A DNA stretch of 64,000 bases. Source: UBA11591 sp040220895 (GTDB taxonomy: Bacteria; Bacteroidota; Bacteroidia; Flavobacteriales_E; Vicingaceae). Both the position numbers and the translations under genes were made by a program. Position 1 is the stretch's first letter. Every line of letters begins with the position of its first letter. Location: NCBI GenBank assembly GCA_040220895.1, contig JAVJVY010000008.1, positions 124,001 to 188,000 on the forward strand. Direction: 5' to 3'. Of this stretch, positions 45,033 to 53,621 are shown piece after piece. A model generated the notes under the pieces. The model was not told the origin of the DNA. It made no database searches and saw nothing but the letters and a program-made list of their open reading frames with translations.

Positions 45033-45812
45033 GTGCTCGCTAGTCAGGAAAAATTAACGCTCTTGCCGGGTAAGAAGATATACTTTGCCTCGGATTTCCA
45101 CCTGGGAAGTCCCAACCACGAGGACAGTTTGATCCGCGAAAAAAAGGTGGTGAAATGGTTGGATGAGATCAAGTCGGATGCTCAGGAGGTCTATTTGATG
45201 GGCGATGTATTCGATATGTGGTTCGAATACAAAGAAGTAGTACCGCGGGGTTACACAAGGTTACTTGGCAAATTAGCCGAACTATCAGACAGTGGCATTG
45301 CTCTTCATCTATTTACCGGCAACCACGACATGTGGATATTCGATTACCTGCCCAAGGAAATCGGTCTCAAATTATACCGCGAACCTGTCAAAAGAGAAAT
45401 TGATGGCAAAAAATTTTACATCGGCCATGGTGATGGATTGGGTCCCGGAGATCGCGGCTATAAATTCATAAAAAAGGTATTTGCCAATAAGATCTGCCAA
45501 TTTTTATTCCGTTGGATTCACCCGGATATTGGCATGTCAATGGCTTATTTCTGGAGCCGAAAAAGCAGGGAAGCTGCAGGAGACAATGAAGTCATTTTTC
45601 TGGGAGAAGACAAAGAGTGGCTGATTATTCACGCCAAGGAAGAATTGAAAAAAGAAGCCTTCAACTACTTTATTTTCGGACATAGGCATATTCCAATTGA
45701 AGTTGAAATTGCCCCTGGTAGTGCTTATGTAAACCTGGGTGACTGGATCAGTCACTTTACATACGCAGCCTTTAACGGAAAGCAGCTTTCGCTCAAGAAA
45801 TACGAAAATTAA
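45033..45812 (+). CDS. lpxH: UDP-2,3-diacylglucosamine diphosphatase (LpxH type)
   Basis: LpxH cleaves UDP-2,3-diacylglucosamine to lipid X in lipid A synthesis. The 259 residues show the calcineurin-like metallophosphatase motifs: DFHLG, GDVFDMW, GNHD, HGDGLGPGD and FGHRHIP. The predicted start is GTG at 45033, one codon after the TlpA-like gene's stop. The stop shares the TTAA with convergent gap. The match to LpxH over the related LpxG/LpxI is by motif order and length. Confidence 0.9.
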   Translation: MLASQEKLTLLPGKKIYFASDFHLGSPNHEDSLIREKKVVKWLDEIKSDAQEVYLMGDVFDMWFEYKEVVPRGYTRLLGKLAELSDSGIALHLFTGNHDMWIFDYLPKEIGLKLYREPVKREIDGKKFYIGHGDGLGPGDRGYKFIKKVFANKICQFLFRWIHPDIGMSMAYFWSRKSREAAGDNEVIFLGEDKEWLIIHAKEELKKEAFNYFIFGHRHIPIEVEIAPGSAYVNLGDWISHFTYAAFNGKQLSLKKYEN

Positions 45813-46795
45813 GCCATCAGGCGAATCAGATCGACTAGGCGATTGGAATAACCGGCTTCGTTATCGTACCAGCCCACTACTTTTACCATATTGCCAATGA
45901 CGGAAGTCAATTGAGCATCAAATATGGACGAATGTGGGTTTCCCAATACGTCCACCGAAACAATGGGATCCTCGGTGTAATCCAGAATGTTTTTCATGTC
46001 ACCTGCGGCGTATTTTTTAAACAGGGCATTTACCTCTGCGATGTCCATGGGATTTTTTACCACGCAAGTAATGTCGGTCAGCGAACCATTTGGCACAGGC
46101 ACCCGAATACCGGCACCGCCGATCCTTCCATCGAGGTTCTTGAAGATCTTGGTGATGGCCTTTGCCGCCCCGGTCGAGGTTGGGATGATTGATAGGGCCC
46201 CGGCTCTTGCACGTCTCAGGTCATGGTGCGGGGAATCGTGCAGTCGCTGGTCGCCGGTGTAAGAATGAACCGTGGTAATATAAGCGCTTTCAATTCCACA
46301 ATACTTATCAAGAATGTGGATTAATGGGCCGGCACTGTTGGTAGTGCAAGAGGCATTCGAAACCACTAAATCTGTTTTCAAAAGCTCATGGTCGTTGATG
46401 CCCACCAATATGGTCTTGATACCCTCGCTAGGAGAAGGGGCAGAGATGATGACTTTTTTTACGCCACTTATCAAATGTTCTTTGGCGGCTTCCAATCGGG
46501 TGAATTTGCCGCTTGCTTCGATGACCAAATCTATTCCAACCGGCCAGGGAATTTCAGATGGTTGTGAATTCTGGTGATATGCAATGCGGTGACCATTGAT
46601 GATAAGATCGGTCCCTTCAACCACAACGCTTCCATCAAAACGCCCATGAACCGAATCGTATTTCAATAAATGCGCCTGTTGGTGAATATCGGCCAGGTCA
46701 TTGATGGCCAAAAGTTCGACGTCTTTTGATTCAATGACAAGGCGCGTAAGGTATTTACCTATGCGTCCAAATCCGTTTATTCCAATTCTAGTCAT
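45809..46795 (-). CDS. gap: Glyceraldehyde-3-phosphate dehydrogenase
   Basis: GAPDH of glycolysis and gluconeogenesis. The 328-residue protein has the NAD-binding start RIGINGFGRIGK, the NDL residues (32-34) that favour NAD+, and the catalytic loop SNASCTTN with C150. The C-terminal WYDNEAGYSNRLVDL is conserved. The DLADIHQQAHLLKYDSVHG pattern matches a Bacteroidota group of second GAPDHs, so the genome may hold another gap elsewhere. Its last four bases overlap lpxH (TTAA). Confidence 0.94.
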   Translation of the reverse strand: MTRIGINGFGRIGKYLTRLVIESKDVELLAINDLADIHQQAHLLKYDSVHGRFDGSVVVEGTDLIINGHRIAYHQNSQPSEIPWPVGIDLVIEASGKFTRLEAAKEHLISGVKKVIISAPSPSEGIKTILVGINDHELLKTDLVVSNASCTTNSAGPLIHILDKYCGIESAYITTVHSYTGDQRLHDSPHHDLRRARAGALSIIPTSTGAAKAITKIFKNLDGRIGGAGIRVPVPNGSLTDITCVVKNPMDIAEVNALFKKYAAGDMKNILDYTEDPIVSVDVLGNPHSSIFDAQLTSVIGNMVKVVGWYDNEAGYSNRLVDLIRLMA

Positions 46796-46810
46796 TTGAT
46801 GCGATAAAAA

Positions 46811-46841
46811 AAAGGCTTTCCATCAGCAGACGGAAGCCTTT
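46811..46841 (-). terminator. Intrinsic terminator after the 998-residue VPS10-like gene
   Basis: Arms AAAGGCTTTCC and GGAAGCCTTT pair with one bulged base and a ten-base loop. The minus-strand transcript runs into eight T residues. It lies 23 bases past the stop at 46864 and separates this gene from gap. Confidence 0.8.
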
Positions 46842-46863
46842 TCTTTTGATTTTTTTCTCAGTC

Positions 46864-49860
46864 TTACCTAAGAACTACCATCTTGGCAACCTTGCGTTCC
46901 TCAGTTGATCTGGCAGATACCAGGTATGTTCCATTGCGGAGGCCGGTGACGTCCATTTCCATTTTTTGAGTTCCACGGTTAACCTGGCCGTTCTTTAAGG
47001 TGGCTACCACTTTTCCGTTCAGGTCAAAGACTTCCACCACCAGGTTTTGATCTTCGTTCAAATCAAGGGCAATGTTCAGGCGGTCTGAAACCGGGTTTGG
47101 ATAAATGGATAGTTCAAAATGCGAACGTGCCGTGGCAATTTGCTCGCCCGGCATATCGTCAATACCCACCAGGTTGTCGGTTACATAGAATCCTCGGCCA
47201 AACGTGCCTAAATAGATCTTGCGGTAGTTTGCATTCTCAATGCCAGAGGCAACACCCAATGGGTAAAGGTTGCTTTGCTGAACCATTGAATACACTGGTA
47301 CTTTTGGCATTCCATTGCCGGCGTATTCCCATTTCGTGCTTGGACCAGCGACCATTTCGGTCATGTACACCGCAAATTCGGTTCCAATTAGCACGGTGTT
47401 CGCGTCATGATCGGCGATGACGGCACTGTATACCGGCATTTGTGGCAAGTCGCCCTGAATTGGAACAACGGTGGCAGGATTGGCAATGGTAGCGGTAGCA
47501 CAATTGGTGGCATAGAAAACATGATTTCCGGATGCATAACCCCCCGATGTTAACACAATATTGTTTGGGTCATTTGGATCCACGGCAATTCTACCCGCAT
47601 TTCCGGCTCCGTTCGCGGTTCCAATTCTTGTGCACGTCACTACGCTTTGACCCGAGCGAATGTCCAAGGTCAAGCTGTCGCCTCCCTGGCTTAAGTTATC
47701 GATTCGGTAAAGGCCTCCACCTGGCGTGGCAACGAATAACTGATTACCGTCTTTAGAGAACTTCATGTCGGATACGGATCCCGTCAAAGAGCTGGGTCTA
47801 GGAGCAGCACCGGCTATAAGGTCCCATTTGAAATTGTTCGTGCCCAATTTGGCAGCATCACGTGTCATGAAAATACCAATGTCGGTGGCAATGACCAGGC
47901 GCGATTGGGCAAAGTCGGGCATCATGATGGAATCACCAGAACTTAGCGCATTGGGGCTTGGCCATCTTAATTCCAATTCCTGTCCAATTGCACTAAAGTA
48001 GGTCAGGCTGTCGCCCACAGCAACATTTGTTTTGACATAGACTTTGATCGAATCTTGTGTTTCGCTTGCACTGGCCGTTTCCCAGTAGCCCATTTTCGTG
48101 TGGAAAGGGCCGCAAGGATTGTTCCCCGGAGGAAAGGCATCGTTACATAGGGCTGTCAACTCTGCGTCCCATAGTAACTGACCCTGCGGGTTGTTGAATG
48201 AAACCCGGTTGATGCTCAAATTATAAACATAAGAGGTAAATGCTTGTCCTGCGAGGTTAGAGAAATAGGTGTCGAAGCCGTCACCGCCGCTGATGTCCTG
48301 ACCGTCAATAGGGGTTGCAGGGTTGGTACCAATGAGCACAGTACCGTTATCTTGAGAACCGCCTGTAACTTGCTCTAAAACGTATTCCTGGCCGTTGAAT
48401 TCAAAAGGTATGCCTACAGCGGCATCGATGGCGTAGAATTGGGTGACGTTAAAGCCGTTGTTGATCTGGCTCCAGGTCGCTCCTCCATCAATGGATTTGC
48501 CTATTCCCCCGTCGGAGGCGATCCATATCTCGTTCGATTTTGGAATCCGGATGCGGTGCTTGTCAGCGTGCACGTAATTTGTGTCAAAAAGGCTTCTTCC
48601 GGGTGATTGTGTAACGGCTATTTGCGTCCAACCGCCGGTTCCCGGGTTGGTTGGAGATTCATTCCACTCCCATAACTGCACGCCACCAACGATGATGCGT
48701 CCGGCGTCATCCGGGAAAACGGCAATGGAATTGTCATAATTTCCTTGGCAATTCACACCGGGGTTGGCGTAAGGGTCAAAACTCGTGCCACCGGGGCCAA
48801 TGTTGGTCCAGGTCGTACCTTTGTCACGGGACTGATAAATTCCGTACAGACAGCTATTGGAAGCAGCTATGGCAGCATAAATGACATTGTCATCCGAAGG
48901 GGCCATAGCCAGGCAGGCACGGCTCATGCCACCTACGCCTCCGGGAATAGTAAATCGTTTGATCTCGGTGATATCTGAACCACCCTTGTCGCTGTAATGG
49001 ACAATAATCGCTCCTGAAACCACAAAGAATTCAGAGCCGTCACTGTTAACTACGATGTCTTGAACATTTCCAAGGGGCAAGCCGGCGGGCGTAAAGAAGG
49101 TCACTTCTCCAACTGCGGCGCGTGCATTGGATGTAATGCGAAGGCCTTTGTTCATACCCACGTACAGCCTGTCGGGGTTGCTGGGGTGCGAGGCAATGCG
49201 GTCAATGCGCCTCCAATCGGCCGAAGCATTGGCATTGGGAAGCGCAGGGCCCACGATGCGTTCAAAGGTGTGATTGCCCTGGCCGTCGACGGCACGTCGG
49301 AATAATCCGTCCCCGGGTATTCCGCTCGTATTGATTGTCCCTGAGCCCCCTTCTTCGCTGTGCCCGGTGGCGACAAAGAGCACACCGTCTGATGTTTGGG
49401 CAAAAGACGAAATAGCCAGGCTGGTAATGTTCGAATTGTATTCGTACCATTGATTCCCACCGTCATAGGTGATGAATACCCCACCGGATACTCCACCGGC
49501 GAACCAGCAGGCTGAATTTACAGTGTTATTGTCTTGAAGCAGGGCGCGCGCTCGTCCACCCACGTAGTTTGGGCCCAGGTTGGACCAATAAACACCCGAT
49601 GCGCTGTTTTTTTGGGCATCGAAATTACGCACGGCATTTCTGGAGTTGATGACATCTTTGAACAGGATTTCGCCGTTCTTGTCGGCGCGCATCATTCGGT
49701 AGTGCTCCATGGCACCGTCGGCAAAACCAAGGTACTGTGCCATGCCTTCGTAATTGGCAGGGGCGTATTTAACCTTGTGGTAATCCTTGTAGATAAATGA
49801 AGCTGCAGTTAAGATAATGGCAACGGCAGATAATCCGAGTAAGTAATTTTTGATTTTCAT
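46864..49860 (-). CDS. VPS10/sortilin-like Asp-box protein with T9SS sorting domain
   Basis: A 998-residue surface protein. The N-terminus has one hydrophobic segment (YLLGLSAVAIILTAASFIY) that could be a signal peptide or anchor. The body is a propeller with Asp-boxes (TYDGGNQW, SRDKGTTW, SIDGGATW) and the SQDNG motif, as in the gene at the window start. The last ~80 residues (SIYPNPVSDRLNIAL to AKMVVLR) are a type A T9SS sorting domain. Such proteins are annotated as glycosyl hydrolases or BNR-repeat proteins; no catalytic evidence is visible. It has a strong terminator downstream. Confidence 0.88.
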   Translation of the reverse strand: MKIKNYLLGLSAVAIILTAASFIYKDYHKVKYAPANYEGMAQYLGFADGAMEHYRMMRADKNGEILFKDVINSRNAVRNFDAQKNSASGVYWSNLGPNYVGGRARALLQDNNTVNSACWFAGGVSGGVFITYDGGNQWYEYNSNITSLAISSFAQTSDGVLFVATGHSEEGGSGTINTSGIPGDGLFRRAVDGQGNHTFERIVGPALPNANASADWRRIDRIASHPSNPDRLYVGMNKGLRITSNARAAVGEVTFFTPAGLPLGNVQDIVVNSDGSEFFVVSGAIIVHYSDKGGSDITEIKRFTIPGGVGGMSRACLAMAPSDDNVIYAAIAASNSCLYGIYQSRDKGTTWTNIGPGGTSFDPYANPGVNCQGNYDNSIAVFPDDAGRIIVGGVQLWEWNESPTNPGTGGWTQIAVTQSPGRSLFDTNYVHADKHRIRIPKSNEIWIASDGGIGKSIDGGATWSQINNGFNVTQFYAIDAAVGIPFEFNGQEYVLEQVTGGSQDNGTVLIGTNPATPIDGQDISGGDGFDTYFSNLAGQAFTSYVYNLSINRVSFNNPQGQLLWDAELTALCNDAFPPGNNPCGPFHTKMGYWETASASETQDSIKVYVKTNVAVGDSLTYFSAIGQELELRWPSPNALSSGDSIMMPDFAQSRLVIATDIGIFMTRDAAKLGTNNFKWDLIAGAAPRPSSLTGSVSDMKFSKDGNQLFVATPGGGLYRIDNLSQGGDSLTLDIRSGQSVVTCTRIGTANGAGNAGRIAVDPNDPNNIVLTSGGYASGNHVFYATNCATATIANPATVVPIQGDLPQMPVYSAVIADHDANTVLIGTEFAVYMTEMVAGPSTKWEYAGNGMPKVPVYSMVQQSNLYPLGVASGIENANYRKIYLGTFGRGFYVTDNLVGIDDMPGEQIATARSHFELSIYPNPVSDRLNIALDLNEDQNLVVEVFDLNGKVVATLKNGQVNRGTQKMEMDVTGLRNGTYLVSARSTEERKVAKMVVLR

Positions 49861-49937
49861 AAGCGTAGAGTTGAGCTATCCCAAACAGTTGGCCAAGATA
49901 ACAGTTTTTTAGCAATTAAAAGTGGACTCATTAAGGT

Positions 49938-49945
49938 CAAATATA
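49938..49945 (-). promoter_or_regulatory. -7 box (TATATTTG) for the VPS10-like gene
   Basis: TATATTTG on the minus strand lies 77 bases before the ATG at 49860, giving one of the longer leaders in the window. That makes this promoter different from the short-leader genes nearby. Confidence 0.45.
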
Positions 49946-50028
49946 GGAATGCAATTGACGCATTCGAGCGCATGTTTTTTGATGGCGGCCTTGATTATAC
50001 AAACGGGGGTACTGACGGAATAAGTGGT

Positions 50029-50781
50029 CTACTCAAAGGAAGGGGAGTTTTCTTTTGTTTGACCCGCAAACTTGCGGACTCCAAATTCAAAGTTGACAAA
50101 GGCCGTGACGAAAAACTGCCTTGGGTCTTCGTAAGCCATCATCGGTATTCCGGTGGCAAAAAAATCTCCGGCCACTCCCACCTCGATGGCCCTGACCATG
50201 TTGCTCTTGCCTGCATAATCAAAATTCAGCGCTCCTTTCAAGAATAGCCCTGGCCGGTAAGACATTTCGGAATAGCCTAAATAGAATGGAGAACGGCCAA
50301 CGATGTTATTTCGGCTATGACTCTCGGGGTCATAGCGTTCGTCGGTAATGCTATTGTTGGGTTGCCTGATCATCAAATAAACCGGTTTGATAAAGGCATG
50401 GGTTATACCGACGTTGAACACATAACTCACCGTTATTCCCTTGACACTCTGCCGTGGAAGGAAGTCTTTCTGAAAACCCCAGCTGGTGCGTAGAAATGTC
50501 ACACTGTTGAGCTTACCAAAAAAGTAGGCGCCGCGATCTACAGGAATCTTATACTGCCTTGGACTGGTCATAGAAACAAGTTCGGCATGCCAGAGCATTT
50601 TGGTGAATCCCGAGGTAAAGGTCCCCAGGTAAAAATTCAGCCCCCAGCCATTGGTGTGCAAGGTCAAACCTCCGGCCGTTTCCTTGGAATAGACGGTTTC
50701 GGATTCTTCAAACACCGTTTGCTGTCCCTGGGCTACCAGGGCCGCTAAAACAATATATATGCTAATTACCAGTTTTTTCAC
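50029..50781 (-). CDS. Outer-membrane-like beta protein of unknown function
   Basis: A 250-residue protein from the GTG at 50781 (MKKLVISIYIV). The frame extends to 50793, but that longer start would lie inside a -7 box. A signal peptide (KLVISIYIVLAALVAQG) precedes a region rich in alternating hydrophobic residues and aromatic-ended strands (GLNFYLGTF, YKIPVDRGAYFFG, GVAGDFFATG, FVNFEFGVRKF), as in small outer-membrane barrels. I do not recognise a family. It lies upstream of the VPS10-like T9SS cargo in the same direction. Confidence 0.7.
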   Translation of the reverse strand: MKKLVISIYIVLAALVAQGQQTVFEESETVYSKETAGGLTLHTNGWGLNFYLGTFTSGFTKMLWHAELVSMTSPRQYKIPVDRGAYFFGKLNSVTFLRTSWGFQKDFLPRQSVKGITVSYVFNVGITHAFIKPVYLMIRQPNNSITDERYDPESHSRNNIVGRSPFYLGYSEMSYRPGLFLKGALNFDYAGKSNMVRAIEVGVAGDFFATGIPMMAYEDPRQFFVTAFVNFEFGVRKFAGQTKENSPSFE

Positions 50782-50790
50782 AGCCGGACA

Positions 50791-50798
50791 CAAATATA
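50791..50798 (-). promoter_or_regulatory. -7 box (TATATTTG) that fixes a GTG start
   Basis: TATATTTG on the minus strand ends nine bases before the GTG at 50781. It overlaps the longer start at 50793, which argues for the GTG. Confidence 0.5.
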
Positions 50799-50868
50799 GC
50801 GATAAAGCCTTTTTGTCCGGATGTAGAACGCGATAAGGAATCAGAATTGCAAGGAGGGGAATCGCCCC

Positions 50869-50994
50869 TTACATGGGCTTGGCTACCTGCTTATGCTCTA
50901 CTTTGCCGTAGGCAGCGCATCTATGATGGCTTTTGCAGGAAAAAAGTGCGAAAACAAACGCAATTATTAACAATATGGAAGCTGCCTTCTTCAT
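50869..50994 (-). CDS. 41-residue lipoprotein
   Basis: A small gene I read directly from the minus strand. It encodes 41 residues: a lysine start (MKKAAS), a hydrophobic stretch (ILLIIAFVFALFSC) ending in a lipobox Cys20, and a 21-residue mature part with three histidines and a second cysteine, ending AKPM before TAA. The signal peptide is typical of Bacteroidota lipoproteins. An exact -7 box (TAGTTTTG) lies 23 bases upstream, which supports real transcription. It is divergent from ung and about 90 bases upstream of the outer-membrane-like gene. Function unknown; the His-rich tail could bind metal, which is a guess. Confidence 0.75.
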   Translation of the reverse strand: MKKAASILLIIAFVFALFSCKSHHRCAAYGKVEHKQVAKPM

Positions 50995-51017
50995 TACTTT
51001 TCTCTCGGTTAGACGTG

Positions 51018-51025
51018 CAAAACTA
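51018..51025 (-). promoter_or_regulatory. -7 box (TAGTTTTG) for the 41-residue lipoprotein gene
   Basis: TAGTTTTG on the minus strand is an exact consensus match, 23 bases before the ATG at 50994. It is the main evidence, besides the lipobox, that this short gene is expressed. Confidence 0.5.
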
Positions 51026-51130
51026 TGCAATAATAAGGAAATGTTATTTGGATTACGCTACATGGTCTTCATTTTTTCAACAAAAAATCTGCACAACATG
51101 CATCTTTCTTATCTTGGTCCAAGCCCGCTG

Positions 51131-51829
51131 ATGCCAACTAATAATCCTAAAATCAACGTCCGAATAGATTCCACTTGGAAGGACTTTCTTTCTGAAGACT
51201 TCCAAAAGGAAGGCTTTTTAAAGCTGCGGAAATTTTTAAAAAGAGAATATAAAGAGCAGCTCATCTACCCGCCCGGCAAGGACATTTTCAAGGCGTTTGA
51301 CGCCACACCACTCAACAAGGTCAAAGTGGTGATATTGGGCCAAGACCCTTATCATGGCCCCGGACAGGCGCAGGGTCTTTGCTTTTCGGTGCCCAATGGT
51401 CAGCGCCTGCCACCTTCGCTACTCAATATTTTTAAAGAACTTAAAAATGATCTTGGGCTGGAATTGCCCACTGGTGGAAATCTGGAAAAATGGTCGCGTG
51501 AAGGGGTTTTATTGCTTAATGCTACCCTTACCGTGCGCGCGCACCAGGCAGGTTCGCATCAGAAAAAAGGATGGGAGGAATTCACCGATGCAGTGATTAA
51601 AAAGCTTTCAGAAAAAAAGGAAAACCTGGTTTTTATGCTCTGGGGCAGATATGCACAGCAAAAATCTCAATTCATCGATGGGGATAAACACCTTATTTTA
51701 ACAGCGGCTCATCCATCTCCTTTGTCTGCACATAATGGCTTTTTTGGTTGCCGCCATTTTTCAAAGGCGAATGATTACCTGTACAAACACGGCGTGAGTT
51801 CAATTGATTGGGACCTGGGACATGATTGA
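51131..51829 (+). CDS. ung: Uracil-DNA glycosylase
   Basis: Family 1 UDG removes uracil from DNA. The 232-residue protein starting MPTNNPKINVRID has the catalytic-water motif GQDPYHGPGQAQGL and the DNA-intercalation loop HPSPLSAHNGFFG. A longer frame opens at 50933, but that adds ~66 residues not found in the family and covers the small lipoprotein gene, so 51131 is preferred. A partial -7 box (TATCTTGG, 51110-51117) lies 13 bases upstream. The next gene begins near its stop. Confidence 0.95.
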   Translation: MPTNNPKINVRIDSTWKDFLSEDFQKEGFLKLRKFLKREYKEQLIYPPGKDIFKAFDATPLNKVKVVILGQDPYHGPGQAQGLCFSVPNGQRLPPSLLNIFKELKNDLGLELPTGGNLEKWSREGVLLLNATLTVRAHQAGSHQKKGWEEFTDAVIKKLSEKKENLVFMLWGRYAQQKSQFIDGDKHLILTAAHPSPLSAHNGFFGCRHFSKANDYLYKHGVSSIDWDLGHD

Positions 51830-51833
51830 ACGA

Positions 51834-53579
51834 ATGGCATACTTCAGGTTTCTGGTCTTCATATCGGCACTGATTTGTTGTTTTAATTCCCAATTAAGCG
51901 CTCAAAAAATAGGTCTTGAGATTAATTATGACACCGATGCCACCTGGTTAAAACGCATGAATGTCAAAGAAGAATTCAAAGATAGCTTGGCGTTGAGAGC
52001 CGAATTGTCCTCGCTCATTCTTGCACTGCAAAAGCGATCTTATTTCGGTGCTTCGGTGGATTCGCTGGTTAAAACCGACAAGAAGGTTACGGCCTACGTA
52101 CATCTGGGTGATCAATTGGACTGGGCTCGACTGAAAAGGGGCAACATAGAAGAGGAAGTATTGAGTAAGACTGGTTATCGGGATAAGATCTACAATCAGT
52201 ACCGTTTTCGCTACCGGCAATTCGGGCGCTTTGTTGAGGGTATTCTGGCCTATTACGAAAATAACGGTTATCCATTCGTAAGTCTCAGGCTGGACAGCAT
52301 AAGAAACATCAATGAGCGTGGAATAGATGCCGTTTTGCATCTGGAAAAAAAGAAATACACTGAAATAGACACAGTAGAGATCTATGGTGGAGATTTTGTG
52401 TCAGAGAAGTACCTGTATAATTACCTTGACATCAAGCCTCATAAACCCTACAATGAAGCCAATGTCAAGGCCATTTCGGGTCGCATCGACGACTTAAATT
52501 TCATCGGAAGGCAGCAGGAGCCCAGGGTGATTTTCACCGAAACTGAAACCAGGATCCAGCTATTCTTGATCAAGAAACGGGCCAGCCGATTTGACGGCAT
52601 CATTGGGGTGCTGCAGAACGAAGAGGACGGCAGTGTCCAGTTAACCGGCGATGTTAAATTGGGATTGACAAATTCATTCAAACGAGGTGAGGTCATCGGC
52701 CTAAATTGGCGCGGCCTACCCAATAACACCCAGGACCTGAACATTCGGTTCAAATACCCTTACTTGTTAAACACGCCGTTTGGGATTGACGTAGATTTCA
52801 GGCTTTACAAAAGAGATACCACCTTTTTAGACATCGTCGCTGCTTTCGGACTTCCTTACTATATCAATGCGCGCGATTACCTTGAGGTCAGTTATGAAAA
52901 CCATGCATCAAACCTTCTTTCGACATCGCAGTACGAAGCGGCGGGCGTGCTGCCGCCCGTGCTCGATTTTCAAACCGATTATTACGGCGTAGAGCTCAGC
53001 CTTAACAAGGTTGATTACATCCTGAACCCGACCCGGGGCTATTACATGACCATTGGTGGAAAGGCAGGTTTTAAGACGGTCGAAAAAAATGCCAACCTGG
53101 CCGATAGTTTGTACGATGAAGTGGAACTTAAAACGGTCGTGTTTAAAGGTCAATTACGTCTTGGATATTTCATTCCACTGGCAGCTCGCCACGTGCTGCT
53201 TTTTGCCAACAAAAGTGGCTACTTGCAAATTCCCCAGGTTCTGGACAATGAAATGTTTCGCATTGGCGGGCTCAACATCCTTCGGGGTTTCAACGAGGAA
53301 AGCATTTTTGTGTCGGCATACAGCATTGGTACGGTAGAGTATCGATTCATACTTGAAAAGTCATCAAACATCAACATCTTTGCCGATCTGGCATATACCG
53401 AACGCGAGGGCATCAATACCGAAAAGTTGATCGACCGGCCTTTTGCCATAGGTGCCGGCACGAGTTTCGAGACTGGCGCGGGTATATTTTCACTTAGCTA
53501 TGCCCTTGGCAGTCAACGGGGAAATCCCCTGGATTTACGGGCGGCAAAGATCCATTTTGGATTTCTGAATTACTTTTAA
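51834..53579 (+). CDS. Omp85-family outer membrane protein (BamA/TamA-like)
   Basis: A 581-residue protein from the ATG at 51834 (MAYFRF); ATG codons at 51804 and 51822 are also in frame but overlap ung. A signal peptide ends near SQLSAQ. The region to ~250 holds one or two POTRA-like domains (for example YTEIDTVEIYGGDFVSEKYLYNYLDI). The C-terminal two thirds form a surface-antigen (D15) barrel with ILRGFNEESIF and a terminal aromatic (FLNYF). It is too short to be the main BamA and is likely a TamA-like or specialised Omp85. It starts a run with rmuC and the GWxTD gene. Confidence 0.85.
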   Translation: MAYFRFLVFISALICCFNSQLSAQKIGLEINYDTDATWLKRMNVKEEFKDSLALRAELSSLILALQKRSYFGASVDSLVKTDKKVTAYVHLGDQLDWARLKRGNIEEEVLSKTGYRDKIYNQYRFRYRQFGRFVEGILAYYENNGYPFVSLRLDSIRNINERGIDAVLHLEKKKYTEIDTVEIYGGDFVSEKYLYNYLDIKPHKPYNEANVKAISGRIDDLNFIGRQQEPRVIFTETETRIQLFLIKKRASRFDGIIGVLQNEEDGSVQLTGDVKLGLTNSFKRGEVIGLNWRGLPNNTQDLNIRFKYPYLLNTPFGIDVDFRLYKRDTTFLDIVAAFGLPYYINARDYLEVSYENHASNLLSTSQYEAAGVLPPVLDFQTDYYGVELSLNKVDYILNPTRGYYMTIGGKAGFKTVEKNANLADSLYDEVELKTVVFKGQLRLGYFIPLAARHVLLFANKSGYLQIPQVLDNEMFRIGGLNILRGFNEESIFVSAYSIGTVEYRFILEKSSNINIFADLAYTEREGINTEKLIDRPFAIGAGTSFETGAGIFSLSYALGSQRGNPLDLRAAKIHFGFLNYF

Positions 53580-53621
53580 CCCTCGAAGGATAAATCTTAT
53601 TTTTACCTCAATTCTTTTTCC

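Noticed and set aside
50933..51130. N-terminal extension of ung by 66 residues
   Set aside because: Family members begin near MPTNNPKIN; the extension covers an oppositely read gene and its promoter.
50847..51131. Plus-strand open frame of 94 residues upstream of ung
   Set aside because: It lies opposite the better-supported 41-residue lipoprotein gene, has no promoter or family match, and shows no protein-like composition.
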